Assembly (NCBI RefSeq): GCF_040546685.1
Contig: NZ_JBEPOH010000001.1
Span: 1,426,001 to 1,490,000 of the forward strand
Reading direction: 5' to 3'
Length of the DNA stretch: 64,000 bases
Origin: Variovorax sp. OAS795
GTDB taxonomy: Bacteria; Pseudomonadota; Gammaproteobacteria; Burkholderiales; Burkholderiaceae_C
This document shows positions 45,957 through 56,279 of the stretch, piece by piece (position 1 is the first letter of the stretch; every line of letters starts with the position of its first letter). The notes beneath the pieces were generated by a model. That model ran no database searches. It was not told where the DNA came from and saw only the letters and a program-made list of their open reading frames with translations. The position numbers and the translations under genes are program-made.

Positions 45957-48287
45957 TCAGGGCAGTTCGCGCGAGGTGGTCGGATCGGCGGTGGGCGGCA
46001 GCGCCCCGCGCAGCGGGCTGGCGCGCAGGGTGCGCGTGTCGGCCGGAGGGCGCGGCGGCGGAATGAGCTGGGTGCCCTGGATGCGCTCGCCGCTTGCGTT
46101 GCCGCTGCTCGTGCGGTCGACGGACCGGGGCAGCGGCGCCTCGGGCAGCACCGGCGCGGCATCCACGCCGCGCAGCATGACGTTGTCGGTGTTCGGCTGC
46201 GCGCGCTGCTGCATGCCGCGGATCTCGTCATACCGGTCGTAGGCAAAGGCCTCGGTGGAGGCGCCGTCGCGCATGACCGCGGGCCGCAGGAACATCATCA
46301 GGTTGCTCTTGGTGCGCGAGCGCACTTCGTTCTTGAACAGGTTGCCGAGCACCGGGATGTCGCCGGCCAGCGGCACTTTCTCGATCGTGTTGTTGTAGTC
46401 GTCGGACAGCAGGCCGCCGAGCATGACGAGGCCGCCGTCTTCCACCAGCACACTGGACTCGATGGAACGCTTGTTGGTGGTCGGGCCGTTGGAGTTGTTG
46501 ATCGTGTTCTGGTCGACCGTCGAGGTTTCCTGGAAGATGGTCATCTTCACGGTGCCGTTCTCGTTGATGGTCGGGCGCACGCGCAGTGTGAGGCCCACGT
46601 CCTTGCGCTCCACGGTGGTGAACGGGTTGATGCCGCCGGTGCCCAGGCTGCTGGCGTATTGGCCGGTGACGAAGGGCACGTTCTGGCCGATGACGATCTT
46701 GGCTTCTTCGTTGTCCAGTGTCAGCAGGTTGGGCGTCGAGAGCACGTTGGCATCGCCGTCGCTGTTGAAGAAGTTGGCGATCGCGCCCAGGATGTATTGG
46801 CCGCCGATCTTGCCGGCAATGCCGAGGTTGAGGCCCGTGGACGGCCGCACCCCCTTCACGTCGCCGGTGGCCAGGGCCTGCGTCAGCGCCAGGATGTTGG
46901 CGCTGGCCAGGCTCGAGTTGGTGCCGATGACCGCGGAGTTGCCCAGCGCGCTTTGCCACTGGACGCCGAAGTTGGCGGCCTTCTTGGCGCTGACCTCGAC
47001 GATCAGCGCCTCGATCATGACCTGCGCGCGCCGGCCGTCGAGCTTGTCGATCACCGCGCGCATCTGCCGGTATTGCGGCTCCGGTGCCGTGATGATCAAC
47101 GAATTGGTCGAGGGGTCGGCCTGGATCTGCCCGCCGGTGGAGGGCTGGTTGGCATTGTTCAGCGGCGCACTGGCGGCCGGCGAGCCGCCTTGCCCGCCGA
47201 AGCTGGTCGACATGGCCTGCGGGACATTGGATTGCTGCTGTTGCTGCGCCTGGCCTCCGCCACCCGCGGCGCCGGGCACGCCCGGCGTGCCTGGCAGCTG
47301 GTTCGCGGCCATGGCGGCGCGCAGCGTGGCCGCAAGGCGTACGGCATCTGCGTTCTTCAGGTAGACCACGTAGATGTTGCCGGCCGCGCCGTTGCTGGTC
47401 TCGGCGGGGGCGCGGTCGAGCTTCTGGACCAGCGTGCGCACCAGTGCGGCCCGCGCCGGATTGGCCGCGCGCAGGATCAGCGCGTTGCTGCGCGGGTCGG
47501 CCAGCAAGGTGGTGCGGAACGACGCATCGGCCACGCCCGGCGCGGCGGCCCCGGGTGTTGCGCCCGAGCCGCTGCCATCGACCAGCCGGGTGATCAGCGG
47601 CAGCATGTCGGTGGCAATCGAGTGCTTGAGCGGAATCACCTCGATGTCCGACGCGTTGGGCACGTCGAGCGCCGCGATGATGCGCGCCAGCCGGCGCATG
47701 TTGTCGGCGTAGTCGGTGATCACGAGCGAGTTGTTGCCCGGGTTCACGTTGATGGTGTTGTTGGGCGGAATGAGCGGGCGCAGCACCGGCAGCAGGCTGT
47801 TCGGCGATTCGTAGTTGAGCCTGAAGATCTGCGTGACGATCTGGTTGCCGGCCACCGAGCCCGCGCTGGGCGTCGCGGTGTTGACGGTCTGGGTCTGCAG
47901 CTTGGCGTCGGCTTCGGGCACCACCTTGTAGAGGCCCTCGGCCTCCACCACGGCAAAGCCCTGCAGCCGCAGCGCGGAGGCGAACTGGTTGAACGCCGCG
48001 GCCGGTGCGATGGCGCGGTCGGTGACGAGGTTCATCGTGCCCTTGACGCGCGGATCGACCACCACATCGCGGCCGGTGACCACGGCCATGGTGCGGGCCA
48101 CGGCTTCGATGTCGGCGTTGGCGAAGTTGAGCGTGATGGGTTCGCCCCGGCGCGGCGCGTCCGGTCCGCCGGCCTGCGCGAACGCGGGCGCAACGGCCTG
48201 CATGAAGGCGGCGGCAATCAGCATCTGCGCGGCAAGCGCAACGATGCCGGGGCGGCTGCCGTGCTGCGAGGTCAGTGGCTTCTTCAT
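45957..48287 (-). CDS. gspD: Type II secretion outer-membrane secretin GspD
   Basis: The ATG at 48287 gives 776 residues with a signal peptide ending in PAFAQ. The N0 domain (LNFANADIEAVARTMAVVTG) is followed by N1-N3 repeats with IPPNNTINVNPGNNSLVITD and DPSTNSLIITAPEPQY. A Gly/Gln-rich loop (~400-440) sits in N3, and the secretin domain has VLSTPNLLTLDNEEAKIVIG and VPLAGDIPVLGNLFKNE. It forms the outer-membrane channel. The C-terminal ~90-residue Pro-rich tail could be the S domain for pilotin binding; no gspS is nearby. Confidence 0.94.
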   Translation of the reverse strand: MKKPLTSQHGSRPGIVALAAQMLIAAAFMQAVAPAFAQAGGPDAPRRGEPITLNFANADIEAVARTMAVVTGRDVVVDPRVKGTMNLVTDRAIAPAAAFNQFASALRLQGFAVVEAEGLYKVVPEADAKLQTQTVNTATPSAGSVAGNQIVTQIFRLNYESPNSLLPVLRPLIPPNNTINVNPGNNSLVITDYADNMRRLARIIAALDVPNASDIEVIPLKHSIATDMLPLITRLVDGSGSGATPGAAAPGVADASFRTTLLADPRSNALILRAANPARAALVRTLVQKLDRAPAETSNGAAGNIYVVYLKNADAVRLAATLRAAMAANQLPGTPGVPGAAGGGGQAQQQQQSNVPQAMSTSFGGQGGSPAASAPLNNANQPSTGGQIQADPSTNSLIITAPEPQYRQMRAVIDKLDGRRAQVMIEALIVEVSAKKAANFGVQWQSALGNSAVIGTNSSLASANILALTQALATGDVKGVRPSTGLNLGIAGKIGGQYILGAIANFFNSDGDANVLSTPNLLTLDNEEAKIVIGQNVPFVTGQYASSLGTGGINPFTTVERKDVGLTLRVRPTINENGTVKMTIFQETSTVDQNTINNSNGPTTNKRSIESSVLVEDGGLVMLGGLLSDDYNNTIEKVPLAGDIPVLGNLFKNEVRSRTKSNLMMFLRPAVMRDGASTEAFAYDRYDEIRGMQQRAQPNTDNVMLRGVDAAPVLPEAPLPRSVDRTSSGNASGERIQGTQLIPPPRPPADTRTLRASPLRGALPPTADPTTSRELP

Positions 48288-48289
48288 GA

Positions 48290-49090
48290 TCAACCCAGGG
48301 TGATGATCGAACGCGCGTTCTCGCGCCGTCCGATGATGTTCAACAAATTGGAAAGTGCGTCTTCGCGGCCGGGGGCGGCGCTGGCCTCGCCGTTGAAGCG
48401 GAAGGCGGTGCCGTTCCAGCTGCCGCTGCCATTCAACTGCAGGCTGCCTTCGCGCGTGCTCAGCAGCAGGCTGGGCCGGCTGCCGCCTTCGAGCGTGAGG
48501 CGGTAGCTGCCCATTGGCTTCAGGGTCGACAGGCTGGACGATACGTCGGTGGCATCGAGCGTGGCCTGGCCGGCAATGCGCAGCACGGGGCCGTTCCATT
48601 GCATCGACAGGGCCTTGGTGGAAAGATCGAGCGTGCCTTCGAGCTTGAGCGTGTTCCACGGCGCGCCCAGGCCGGCCAGCAAGGTGGCGGGCCAGCGCGA
48701 ACTGCCGTCGCCCCACTGCAGCTGCATGCCATCGGCGCGTGGGCTGGCCCTGAGCTGGAGCGGCCGGGCCGTGCAGCAGGGCAGGTCGAGCATGGCGAAC
48801 ATGCCGCTCCAGGTGGGCCGCATGCGCCAGTTGAGCGCGCCGGGCAGGGACACCGCCTCGGTGCCGCCGGCACCGCTTGCAAGAACCACCACCGCCGCGC
48901 CGTTCCAGACCGTGCCGCGCGGATTGACGAGCAGCAACCGGCCCTGGCTCCAGCTCGACAGCCCCGCGGCGAGCCAGCGGGCGGGCGCGAACAGCACGAG
49001 CGCGATCAGCGCGCCAATCACGACACCGAGCAGGGCCCAGCGCCAGCCTTGGTTCGCCGCGGAATCGGAAAGGGCGGTGCGCGTCACCAT
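48290..49090 (-). CDS. gspN: Type II secretion protein GspN
   Basis: The ATG at 49090 gives 266 residues. One membrane segment lies near the N-terminus (LLGVVIGALIALVLFAPARW); the rest is a periplasmic beta-rich domain with WSQGRLLLVNPRGTVWNG and repeated short strands. This is the GspN family, present in some T2SS only, with an ill-defined role at the inner membrane. It lies two bases upstream of gspD and eight bases after gspM, inside the operon. Confidence 0.85.
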   Translation of the reverse strand: MVTRTALSDSAANQGWRWALLGVVIGALIALVLFAPARWLAAGLSSWSQGRLLLVNPRGTVWNGAAVVVLASGAGGTEAVSLPGALNWRMRPTWSGMFAMLDLPCCTARPLQLRASPRADGMQLQWGDGSSRWPATLLAGLGAPWNTLKLEGTLDLSTKALSMQWNGPVLRIAGQATLDATDVSSSLSTLKPMGSYRLTLEGGSRPSLLLSTREGSLQLNGSGSWNGTAFRFNGEASAAPGREDALSNLLNIIGRRENARSIITLG

Positions 49091-49098
49091 GGGTGTGC

Positions 49099-49632
49099 TC
49101 AACGGGCCGCGGGCAGGGCCATCACCAGCGTGCCCTCCCAGCGTACCTTGGGAGGTTCCGGGTCCTTGTTGCCCGCGGCCGGCGGCGTGGCGGCGGCGCG
49201 GGTCAGGTGGGCTTCGCGCGGCACGGCATGGGCGTTGCCGCGCGCCTGGGAGAGCCACTGGGCCAGCGCGTCGGCCGGCACGGCGCGCAGCGTGATCGTG
49301 GCGGCGCCATCGCCGCTGGCCGTCATGAGCTGGGCGTTGCTCCCCAGGCTCTGCCGCACCGAGGTCTCGAGGGCGCGCAGTGCGTCGTCGCGGTTCAGGC
49401 GGGGTTGCGCCTGGAGGGCTTTGGCACGGTTCTGCAGCGTGGCCATCTGCTGCAACTGGGCATCGAGCCGCGCGTGTTCGGCCCGTGCCGCGGCCAAGGT
49501 GCGCAGCGCGGGCGCGAGCGCAATCCACCACAGCAGTGCGAGCGCGACGAGCCCGGCCGCGATGGCGACCATGCGCCGCTCGCGCAGGTCGAGCGAAGCC
49601 CAGCGGGCGCGGAGTTGTTCGCTGAAGTTCAT
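49099..49632 (-). CDS. gspM: Type II secretion protein GspM
   Basis: The 177-residue protein has a short cytosolic start with ARWASLDLRERRMVAIAAGL, one membrane segment (~20-40), a coiled-coil-like stretch (AARAEHARLDAQLQQMATLQ) and a small ferredoxin-like C-terminal domain. It pairs with GspL in the inner-membrane platform. Its start overlaps the end of gspL by four bases. Confidence 0.88.
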   Translation of the reverse strand: MNFSEQLRARWASLDLRERRMVAIAAGLVALALLWWIALAPALRTLAAARAEHARLDAQLQQMATLQNRAKALQAQPRLNRDDALRALETSVRQSLGSNAQLMTASGDGAATITLRAVPADALAQWLSQARGNAHAVPREAHLTRAAATPPAAGNKDPEPPKVRWEGTLVMALPAAR

Positions 49633-50840
49633 CGCGAAGCCTCGGCCTGCACCAGCAGAAGGTCGCCTTCGGCCCGCACGCTGTAGCCGCGCGGGCCCAT
49701 GGCACCGGAGAGACGGCTGAGCTCGGAGGGCTGCAAGCCCAGTCCACGCAGGCGCAGCTGGCCGGCGCTGTAGTCGATGGCGCTGGGCGTGCGGCCCGCG
49801 GGAAGGTTGGTGGCAAGCGCGCCGATCATCGGCTCGAAGTCGCTGCCCGCGACATCGCCCACGGCCTGCTGAAGCGCAGCGACCTCGCGCGCCATCTGCA
49901 CCGGTGCATCGACCACGAGCTTCACGGAAGGGAAGGTCTGGGTCAGCATGGTGCTAAGCGCCTGGCGCTTGGACTCGAGGGCATTGCGCTCCTTCCAGGC
50001 CCACGCGTTGAGGCCGATCAATTGGGTCAGCAACAGTGCGATGACGCCCCAGCGGGCGGCGCGCCACTCGGGCGCATAGCGCAGCGTCTGGACCACGGAT
50101 GCAAACTTCTTGCCGGCGCGGGCGCGGCCGGTCACGGCCAGGTCGAACTGTGCAAGCTCCCAGGGCGAGCGCGCGGCCTGGAGCCAGCGCTGCGGCGCCT
50201 GCACGATGGGCACGCGGCGCTCGAGCAGGTGCTCGGCGGCTTCGGCGACAGCAGGTTCGGCGGTGATGACGGCGGTGTCCAGCGGCAGGCTGCCGGCGAA
50301 CCCCAACCCTGCGCCGGCCAGCGGCAGCGACACCACGCCGTCGGCATCGCACACGGTGAGCTGCGGCGCCTGGGCAACGCCCGTGACCTGCAGCAGCGGC
50401 GGGCCGTCGGCGGGCTGCGGCGCGAATTCGGGAACGATGCGCACCACGCGCCGTCCCGCGGATTCGAGGCCCTGCACGAGGCTGCGCAGCCAGATGCGGT
50501 TGCAGGCCGCGACCCAGACCGGCACGCCGGCCCTGGCCTCGGGTTCGAGCGCGAAATGCAGGGCCTCGGGCTCGTCGAGCAGCTGCTCTTCGAGCAGGCC
50601 ATCGAGCACGGCGCGAAGCTTCGAGGTGCTGCCCATGCTGCCCTTGGGCAGGGTGACGCGGTGCCATGACAGCGCCGCGGCGGGAATGCCGAGCATGACG
50701 TCCGGGCTGGCCGGCAGCAGTGCGAGCAGTGCGTGCCCATGGTCGCGCAAGGCGATGCCGTCGTCACCTGCCTGGGCCCAGTCGTACTCGCCGGCGGAGT
50801 CTGCCGGAGGGAGGGGGGCGATGAGCAGCAGCGGTGTCAT
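49629..50840 (-). CDS. gspL: Type II secretion protein GspL
   Basis: The 403-residue protein has a cytosolic actin-like domain (~1-240, with LSWHRVTLPKGS and LDEPEALHFALEP) that docks GspE, a membrane segment near residue 260 (WGVIALLLTQLIGLNAWAW) and a periplasmic ferredoxin-like domain ending at DLLLVQAEASR. A 135-base gap separates it from gspK upstream, the only sizeable gap in the cluster, so gspLMNDEF may have its own promoter. Confidence 0.9.
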   Translation of the reverse strand: MTPLLLIAPLPPADSAGEYDWAQAGDDGIALRDHGHALLALLPASPDVMLGIPAAALSWHRVTLPKGSMGSTSKLRAVLDGLLEEQLLDEPEALHFALEPEARAGVPVWVAACNRIWLRSLVQGLESAGRRVVRIVPEFAPQPADGPPLLQVTGVAQAPQLTVCDADGVVSLPLAGAGLGFAGSLPLDTAVITAEPAVAEAAEHLLERRVPIVQAPQRWLQAARSPWELAQFDLAVTGRARAGKKFASVVQTLRYAPEWRAARWGVIALLLTQLIGLNAWAWKERNALESKRQALSTMLTQTFPSVKLVVDAPVQMAREVAALQQAVGDVAGSDFEPMIGALATNLPAGRTPSAIDYSAGQLRLRGLGLQPSELSRLSGAMGPRGYSVRAEGDLLLVQAEASR

Positions 50841-50975
50841 TTCGATTTCGGAAGGGCGGGTGATTGTAGGGGTGTGCCTGCTGCGGGGTTGCTACTTTAT
50901 TTGTAGCGTGTGACGTCGATGCGACGGGGTGTGGGACGATTCCTGGTGCAAGAAATTGATGGGAGAAGCCGCGAC

Positions 50976-51998
50976 TCAGGGTTTAGCCGGAGGGTCGGTC
51001 ATGCCGGCCCCGCGATTGCGCCAGATCGTCTTCACGGTGAGGCCTTCGCGCTGCAAAAGAGAGCGTTCTTCGACCCAGGTGCGATCGAGCCGCAGCTTGC
51101 CGTAGACCTCGAAGAATTGGGTGCTGACGCTGTGCTGGCTGGCGTTGAACTGGGAGCCGGAGGCGTTGTTGGGCAGGGCGGCGTTTGCATCGGTGATCTG
51201 CCTGAAGAACGCATTCGTGCGTTTTTCCACCACCCGCCGTGCATCGCTGATGCTCAATGACGGCAGGCTGGCGCTGATGGCTTCGGCGCTCGCGGTATTG
51301 ATGTTGAGCGGCGTGCGAATCGGCAGGACCGTCACGTAGGGCTCGAGGGCCGCCGCGGTCGAAGGCGAAAGGCCCAGCCACACGAGCTGCGAAACTTCCT
51401 GGGGCATCAGCGGCGCCGCGCCGGCGTCCCCGCCGCCGGCGGCATCGGTTCCGGTGGCCAGCGTGCGCACCAGCGCGGCGGTCATCGCGCTGAGCTCCGA
51501 GGCGGGCAGGCCCAGGATGTTGAACAGCTTGGTGAAGGTGGCGACGCTCGCGGGCACCGGCTTGTTGCCGTCGACCAGCGAGAGCACGTTGAGCTTCGAT
51601 TGCGCATCGACAATGCGGCCCGACAGGAACGCGTCGGGCAGTCCCTCGAGGTTGTCGCTGGACACGTTCTTCTCGGCCGAGAGAAAGCTCGCGAGCCTGG
51701 CTTCCGCGAGCGGAACCGCCCAGGGTTCGGCCAGGTGGTCGGGACCGCCGGTGAGGGCGTCTTCACGCAGGATCAGGCGCGACCAGTCGAGGGCGCCGAT
51801 GAGGATCCACGCCGCCTGCACGCGCCCGCGCTCGGCGGCCTCGACCTCGGACGCGCGCCACTGCTGCCAAAGCGCCGCGGCAGCGAAGGTGGCGACCAGC
51901 ATCACGGTCAGCATGGCCGCAAGCAGCGCGGCTCCGGACTGGCGGCGGGTGCTTGGGCGCCGGCCGTGCGCAGAAAAATTGAAGTGAGACGCCGTCAC
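50976..51998 (-). CDS. gspK: Type II secretion minor pseudopilin GspK
   Basis: A GTG at 51998 overlaps the gspJ stop (GTGA) and gives 340 residues; no ATG is better placed. The prepilin signal is RRQSGAALLAAMLTVMLVAT, cut after Gly. The usual Glu at +5 is absent, as is normal for GspK at the pseudopilus tip. The large globular domain has the helix-hairpin-helix-like TPLNINTASAEAISASLP seen in GspK proteins. It completes the GspI-J-K tip complex. Confidence 0.9.
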   Translation of the reverse strand: MTASHFNFSAHGRRPSTRRQSGAALLAAMLTVMLVATFAAAALWQQWRASEVEAAERGRVQAAWILIGALDWSRLILREDALTGGPDHLAEPWAVPLAEARLASFLSAEKNVSSDNLEGLPDAFLSGRIVDAQSKLNVLSLVDGNKPVPASVATFTKLFNILGLPASELSAMTAALVRTLATGTDAAGGGDAGAAPLMPQEVSQLVWLGLSPSTAAALEPYVTVLPIRTPLNINTASAEAISASLPSLSISDARRVVEKRTNAFFRQITDANAALPNNASGSQFNASQHSVSTQFFEVYGKLRLDRTWVEERSLLQREGLTVKTIWRNRGAGMTDPPAKP

Positions 51999-52678
51999 GA
52001 TCGCGGTGCTCCCACCGTCGGTTTGACCCAATCGCGCGTGATGGCACCCGACAGTCCGTCGCCGGGAGACAGGTTCAGCACCAGGCGAATGCCGTCGGGC
52101 ATGGTGACGATGGCGCCTGTAGCGTTCGCCGGGTTCGCCGGGATGGGCGTGCTGCTCGGCAGTTCGCCGGCCGGCGTCCAGGTGTTCGCGCGGAAATAGA
52201 AGAGCTGCCAGCCATCGACCGGCACGAGGGCGGTTTCTCCGGTGCCGCCGTCCTGTGCCCATGAGGCGGCGAGGTTCCAGGCTTGCTGCCATTCGCCGCG
52301 CGTGGTGAAGGGCTGCGATTGCCAGCGTCGCCAGCGGGTGCCATCGGCACCCGATCGCAGCGTCCAAGCCACCACCAGCATGGCCGGCGAGGCCGCGTCG
52401 CTGCTGCGGCGCGTGAGGCGCAGCGCGCGGCCGTCCCAATCGATGGGGCGGGTCTGGGCGATCGCGGCCACCGCGTCCAGGTCCGCGCTCCATTGCGCGA
52501 GCGTGGTCTGCAGCGTGAGCACCGCGTCGGCGCGCTGCTGGTTCTGCGCAGTGGCGCGCGACATGCCGTCCAGGCCGCGCCAGCTCATGATCGCAAGCAG
52601 CGCCATGACCGCAATGGCCACCAGCAGTTCGATCAGGGTGAAGCCCCGTCGGCTTCGGCGGCTTGCGAAGCGCTGCAT
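51995..52678 (-). CDS. gspJ: Type II secretion minor pseudopilin GspJ
   Basis: The ATG at 52678 (MQRFASRR) overlaps the gspI stop by one base and gives 227 residues. The prepilin motif RRGFTLIELLVAIAVMALL has Gly at -1, Phe at +1 and Glu at +5. The body contains the GspJ-type segment ADLDAVAAIAQTRPIDWDG. It forms the pseudopilus tip with GspI and GspK. Confidence 0.9.
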   Translation of the reverse strand: MQRFASRRSRRGFTLIELLVAIAVMALLAIMSWRGLDGMSRATAQNQQRADAVLTLQTTLAQWSADLDAVAAIAQTRPIDWDGRALRLTRRSSDAASPAMLVVAWTLRSGADGTRWRRWQSQPFTTRGEWQQAWNLAASWAQDGGTGETALVPVDGWQLFYFRANTWTPAGELPSSTPIPANPANATGAIVTMPDGIRLVLNLSPGDGLSGAITRDWVKPTVGAPRS

Positions 52679-53052
52679 CAGAAACGCCCCACCACGGTCG
52701 AGATGCGCAGCACCGGCGCATTGGCCTCGTCGCGCACCTGCACGTCCACGCGGCGGAAGTTGGGATTGAGCGTGGCGATGGTGGACGTGGTGACGTTGAA
52801 GGAAACGCCGGCCTGCACGCAGATGGAGCCCGAGTCGCCCACCGCGGGCATTTGCTGCGCGAGCCGTGCCTTGGCGAGTTCGTTTTCCGCGCACAGGTCG
52901 GCCAGCAGCAGGTCGGACTGGCGCTGCGCATTGCGCGTCAGCGACATCGTGGCTTGCGAGCCGGCCGCAAGCGCCAGCGCGACGATGCCGAGCGCGATCA
53001 GCACTTCGATCAGCGTGAACCCGCTGCAGACCGGTCGACGCGCGGTTTTCAT
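52678..53052 (-). CDS. gspI: Type II secretion minor pseudopilin GspI
   Basis: The 124-residue protein has prepilin motif CSGFTLIEVLIALGIVALA and the short GspI globular domain (CAENELAKARLAQQMPAVGD). It starts four bases inside the end of gspH, in a chain of overlapping genes. It nucleates the tip complex with GspJ and GspK. Confidence 0.9.
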   Translation of the reverse strand: MKTARRPVCSGFTLIEVLIALGIVALALAAGSQATMSLTRNAQRQSDLLLADLCAENELAKARLAQQMPAVGDSGSICVQAGVSFNVTTSTIATLNPNFRRVDVQVRDEANAPVLRISTVVGRF

Positions 53053-53513
53053 GGCGCGGCAACCGTGAAGGGGCGCAAGCCATCGGTGGCGATGCGCAGC
53101 GAACGCGCGGGCGGACCTTCCGAATAAAGAACGATCTGCTGTGGGGCGATGATCGGATCGGGCCCGAGCAGCACGGCGGGCACCGGCGCGCCATTGGCGA
53201 GCGCCGCCTGGGCGCTGATGCCCTCGCTGGCCCAGCCGCTGGGCAGGGCGCCGGGCGGGAGGCCGTCGAACACAAAGCTGCCGCCCTCCACCAGCCGCCA
53301 GCGCACCGCCACGCCGCTTGCGCGCGACTGGGCACGCGCCGATTCGAGCAGCGCCGCCAGCCGGTCCGCCTCGCGGTCGAGCCGGGCCGCGCTGCTGTCG
53401 CGCATTGCGAAGCTCACGCCCGCTGTGGCGACCGCGATGATCGCGATCACCACGATCAGCTCGAGCAGCGTGAAGCCGCGGAGCCGCCTACTGCCAGCTG
53501 CCGATGTCGGCAT
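53049..53513 (-). CDS. gspH: Type II secretion minor pseudopilin GspH
   Basis: A GTG at 53528 and an ATG at 53513 are both possible. The ATG (MPTSAAGSRR) has GAGGG about seven bases upstream and is chosen, giving 154 residues. The prepilin motif LRGFTLLELIVVIAIIAVA is clear, and the globular part has DREADRLAALLESARAQSRA as in GspH. The gene overlaps gspG by 26 bases. Confidence 0.88.
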   Translation of the reverse strand: MPTSAAGSRRLRGFTLLELIVVIAIIAVATAGVSFAMRDSSAARLDREADRLAALLESARAQSRASGVAVRWRLVEGGSFVFDGLPPGALPSGWASEGISAQAALANGAPVPAVLLGPDPIIAPQQIVLYSEGPPARSLRIATDGLRPFTVAAP

Positions 53514-53928
53514 TCTTGCCCTCGCCACCGGCCTGGCCGTCGGCGCCGAGCGAGAGCACGTCGATTTCGCCCTTGATGCCCGGGTTCATGTATTGGTACG
53601 GATGGCCCCACGGATCGTTGGGCAGCTTTTCGACGTAGGGCTTCCAGTTGGGCGCGGCCGGACCCGCGGTGGGGCGCACGAGCAGCGCCTGCAGGCCTTG
53701 CTCGGCGGTGGGGTAGCGCTGGTTGTCCAGGCGGTAGAGCTTGAGCGCCTGCATCAGGTTGTTGATGTCCGTCCTGGCGGCGGTCACGCGGGCGTCGTCC
53801 GCGCGTTCGATCACGTTGGGCACGATCAGCGCGGCGAGCACGCCGATGATGACCAGAACCACCATCAATTCGATCAGCGTAAAGCCGCGCTGGGCGGTTC
53901 GGGTGGCGTCGCGAAGGATTTTTTTCAT
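53488..53928 (-). CDS. gspG: Type II secretion major pseudopilin GspG
   Basis: The 146-residue protein has prepilin motif QRGFTLIELMVVLVIIGVLA and the conserved GspG body ARTDINNLMQALKLYRLDNQ, RYPTAEQGLQALL, DPWGHPYQYMNPG, and the calcium-site region near ADGQAGGEGKNADIGSW. It is the main fibre subunit and the first gene of the leftward operon. The prepilin peptidase (GspO/PilD) that must process GspG-K is not in the window. Confidence 0.95.
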   Translation of the reverse strand: MKKILRDATRTAQRGFTLIELMVVLVIIGVLAALIVPNVIERADDARVTAARTDINNLMQALKLYRLDNQRYPTAEQGLQALLVRPTAGPAAPNWKPYVEKLPNDPWGHPYQYMNPGIKGEIDVLSLGADGQAGGEGKNADIGSWQ

Positions 53929-53977
53929 GGCTTGGATGACAGGGTTCGGAAGGCGCGCTGCATGATAATCCGCGGCA

Positions 53978-54589
53978 ATGACAAGTCCCTACTCCGCCGC
54001 GCGCTGGCACGCGCCCTTTACAACCGCGGGACTCTGGGCGCTGGCTGCCGGTGCGGCGGTGTTCTGGGGACTGCGGCTCGCGAGCCCGACCGAGCCCGTG
54101 GCCGCAGCGGCCACGATGCCCCGGGCATCGGTTTCTGCCGACGCGGACGCGGTGGCGCGGCTGTTCGGCGCGGTGTCTTCCTCGGACGCGGCGCCCGCGG
54201 CGCCCGAGGCCGCCAGCCGCTTCGCCTTGTCTGGCGTGGTGGCGGATCCGCTCAACCAGGGCGCCGCCCTGATCGCCATCGACGGCAAGCCGCCACGGCC
54301 GTTCCGCGTCGGTTCGCGCGTTGGCGACAACTACGTGCTGCAGTCGGTGGGGGTGCGTTCGGCGACGCTCGGCGCCAGCGCACAAGGACCGGCGGCTTTC
54401 ACGCTGCAGCTGCCGGTGCGTGCGCCGATCAGCGTCAGCAGCCCGGCGCCAGCGGGGATGACGCCATCGGCTCGGCCCGTCGGGATGTTCCCGGCCACCG
54501 TGCCCGCCGTGGTGGCGCCGCCTGCCGAGGCGGCGGCGCAGCAGCAAACGCCGCCAGCGGCGCCTGTGCCTGCGCCAGCCGCACAGTAG
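53978..54589 (+). CDS. gspC: Type II secretion protein GspC (divergent)
   Basis: The 203-residue protein has one membrane segment near the N-terminus (AGLWALAAGAAVFWGLRLAS) and a periplasmic homology region (~75-150: FALSGVVADPLNQGAALIAI, FRVGSRVGDNYVLQSVGVRS). It ends in a Pro/Ala-rich tail with no PDZ domain. GspC links the platform to GspD. Unlike the classical gspCDEF... order it is transcribed away from the rest, with a 49-base divergent gap to gspG. It is convergent with ilvA. Confidence 0.87.
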   Translation: MTSPYSAARWHAPFTTAGLWALAAGAAVFWGLRLASPTEPVAAAATMPRASVSADADAVARLFGAVSSSDAAPAAPEAASRFALSGVVADPLNQGAALIAIDGKPPRPFRVGSRVGDNYVLQSVGVRSATLGASAQGPAAFTLQLPVRAPISVSSPAPAGMTPSARPVGMFPATVPAVVAPPAEAAAQQQTPPAAPVPAPAAQ

Positions 54590-54616
54590 AAGCGGCAAGC
54601 GCCAGCGGGCGTTCCG

Positions 54617-56230
<1,614 letters not shown>

Positions 56231-56279
56231 TTGATAACTGACGATGATAAGAGGCATCGGGATTGCTTGCGGATATGAC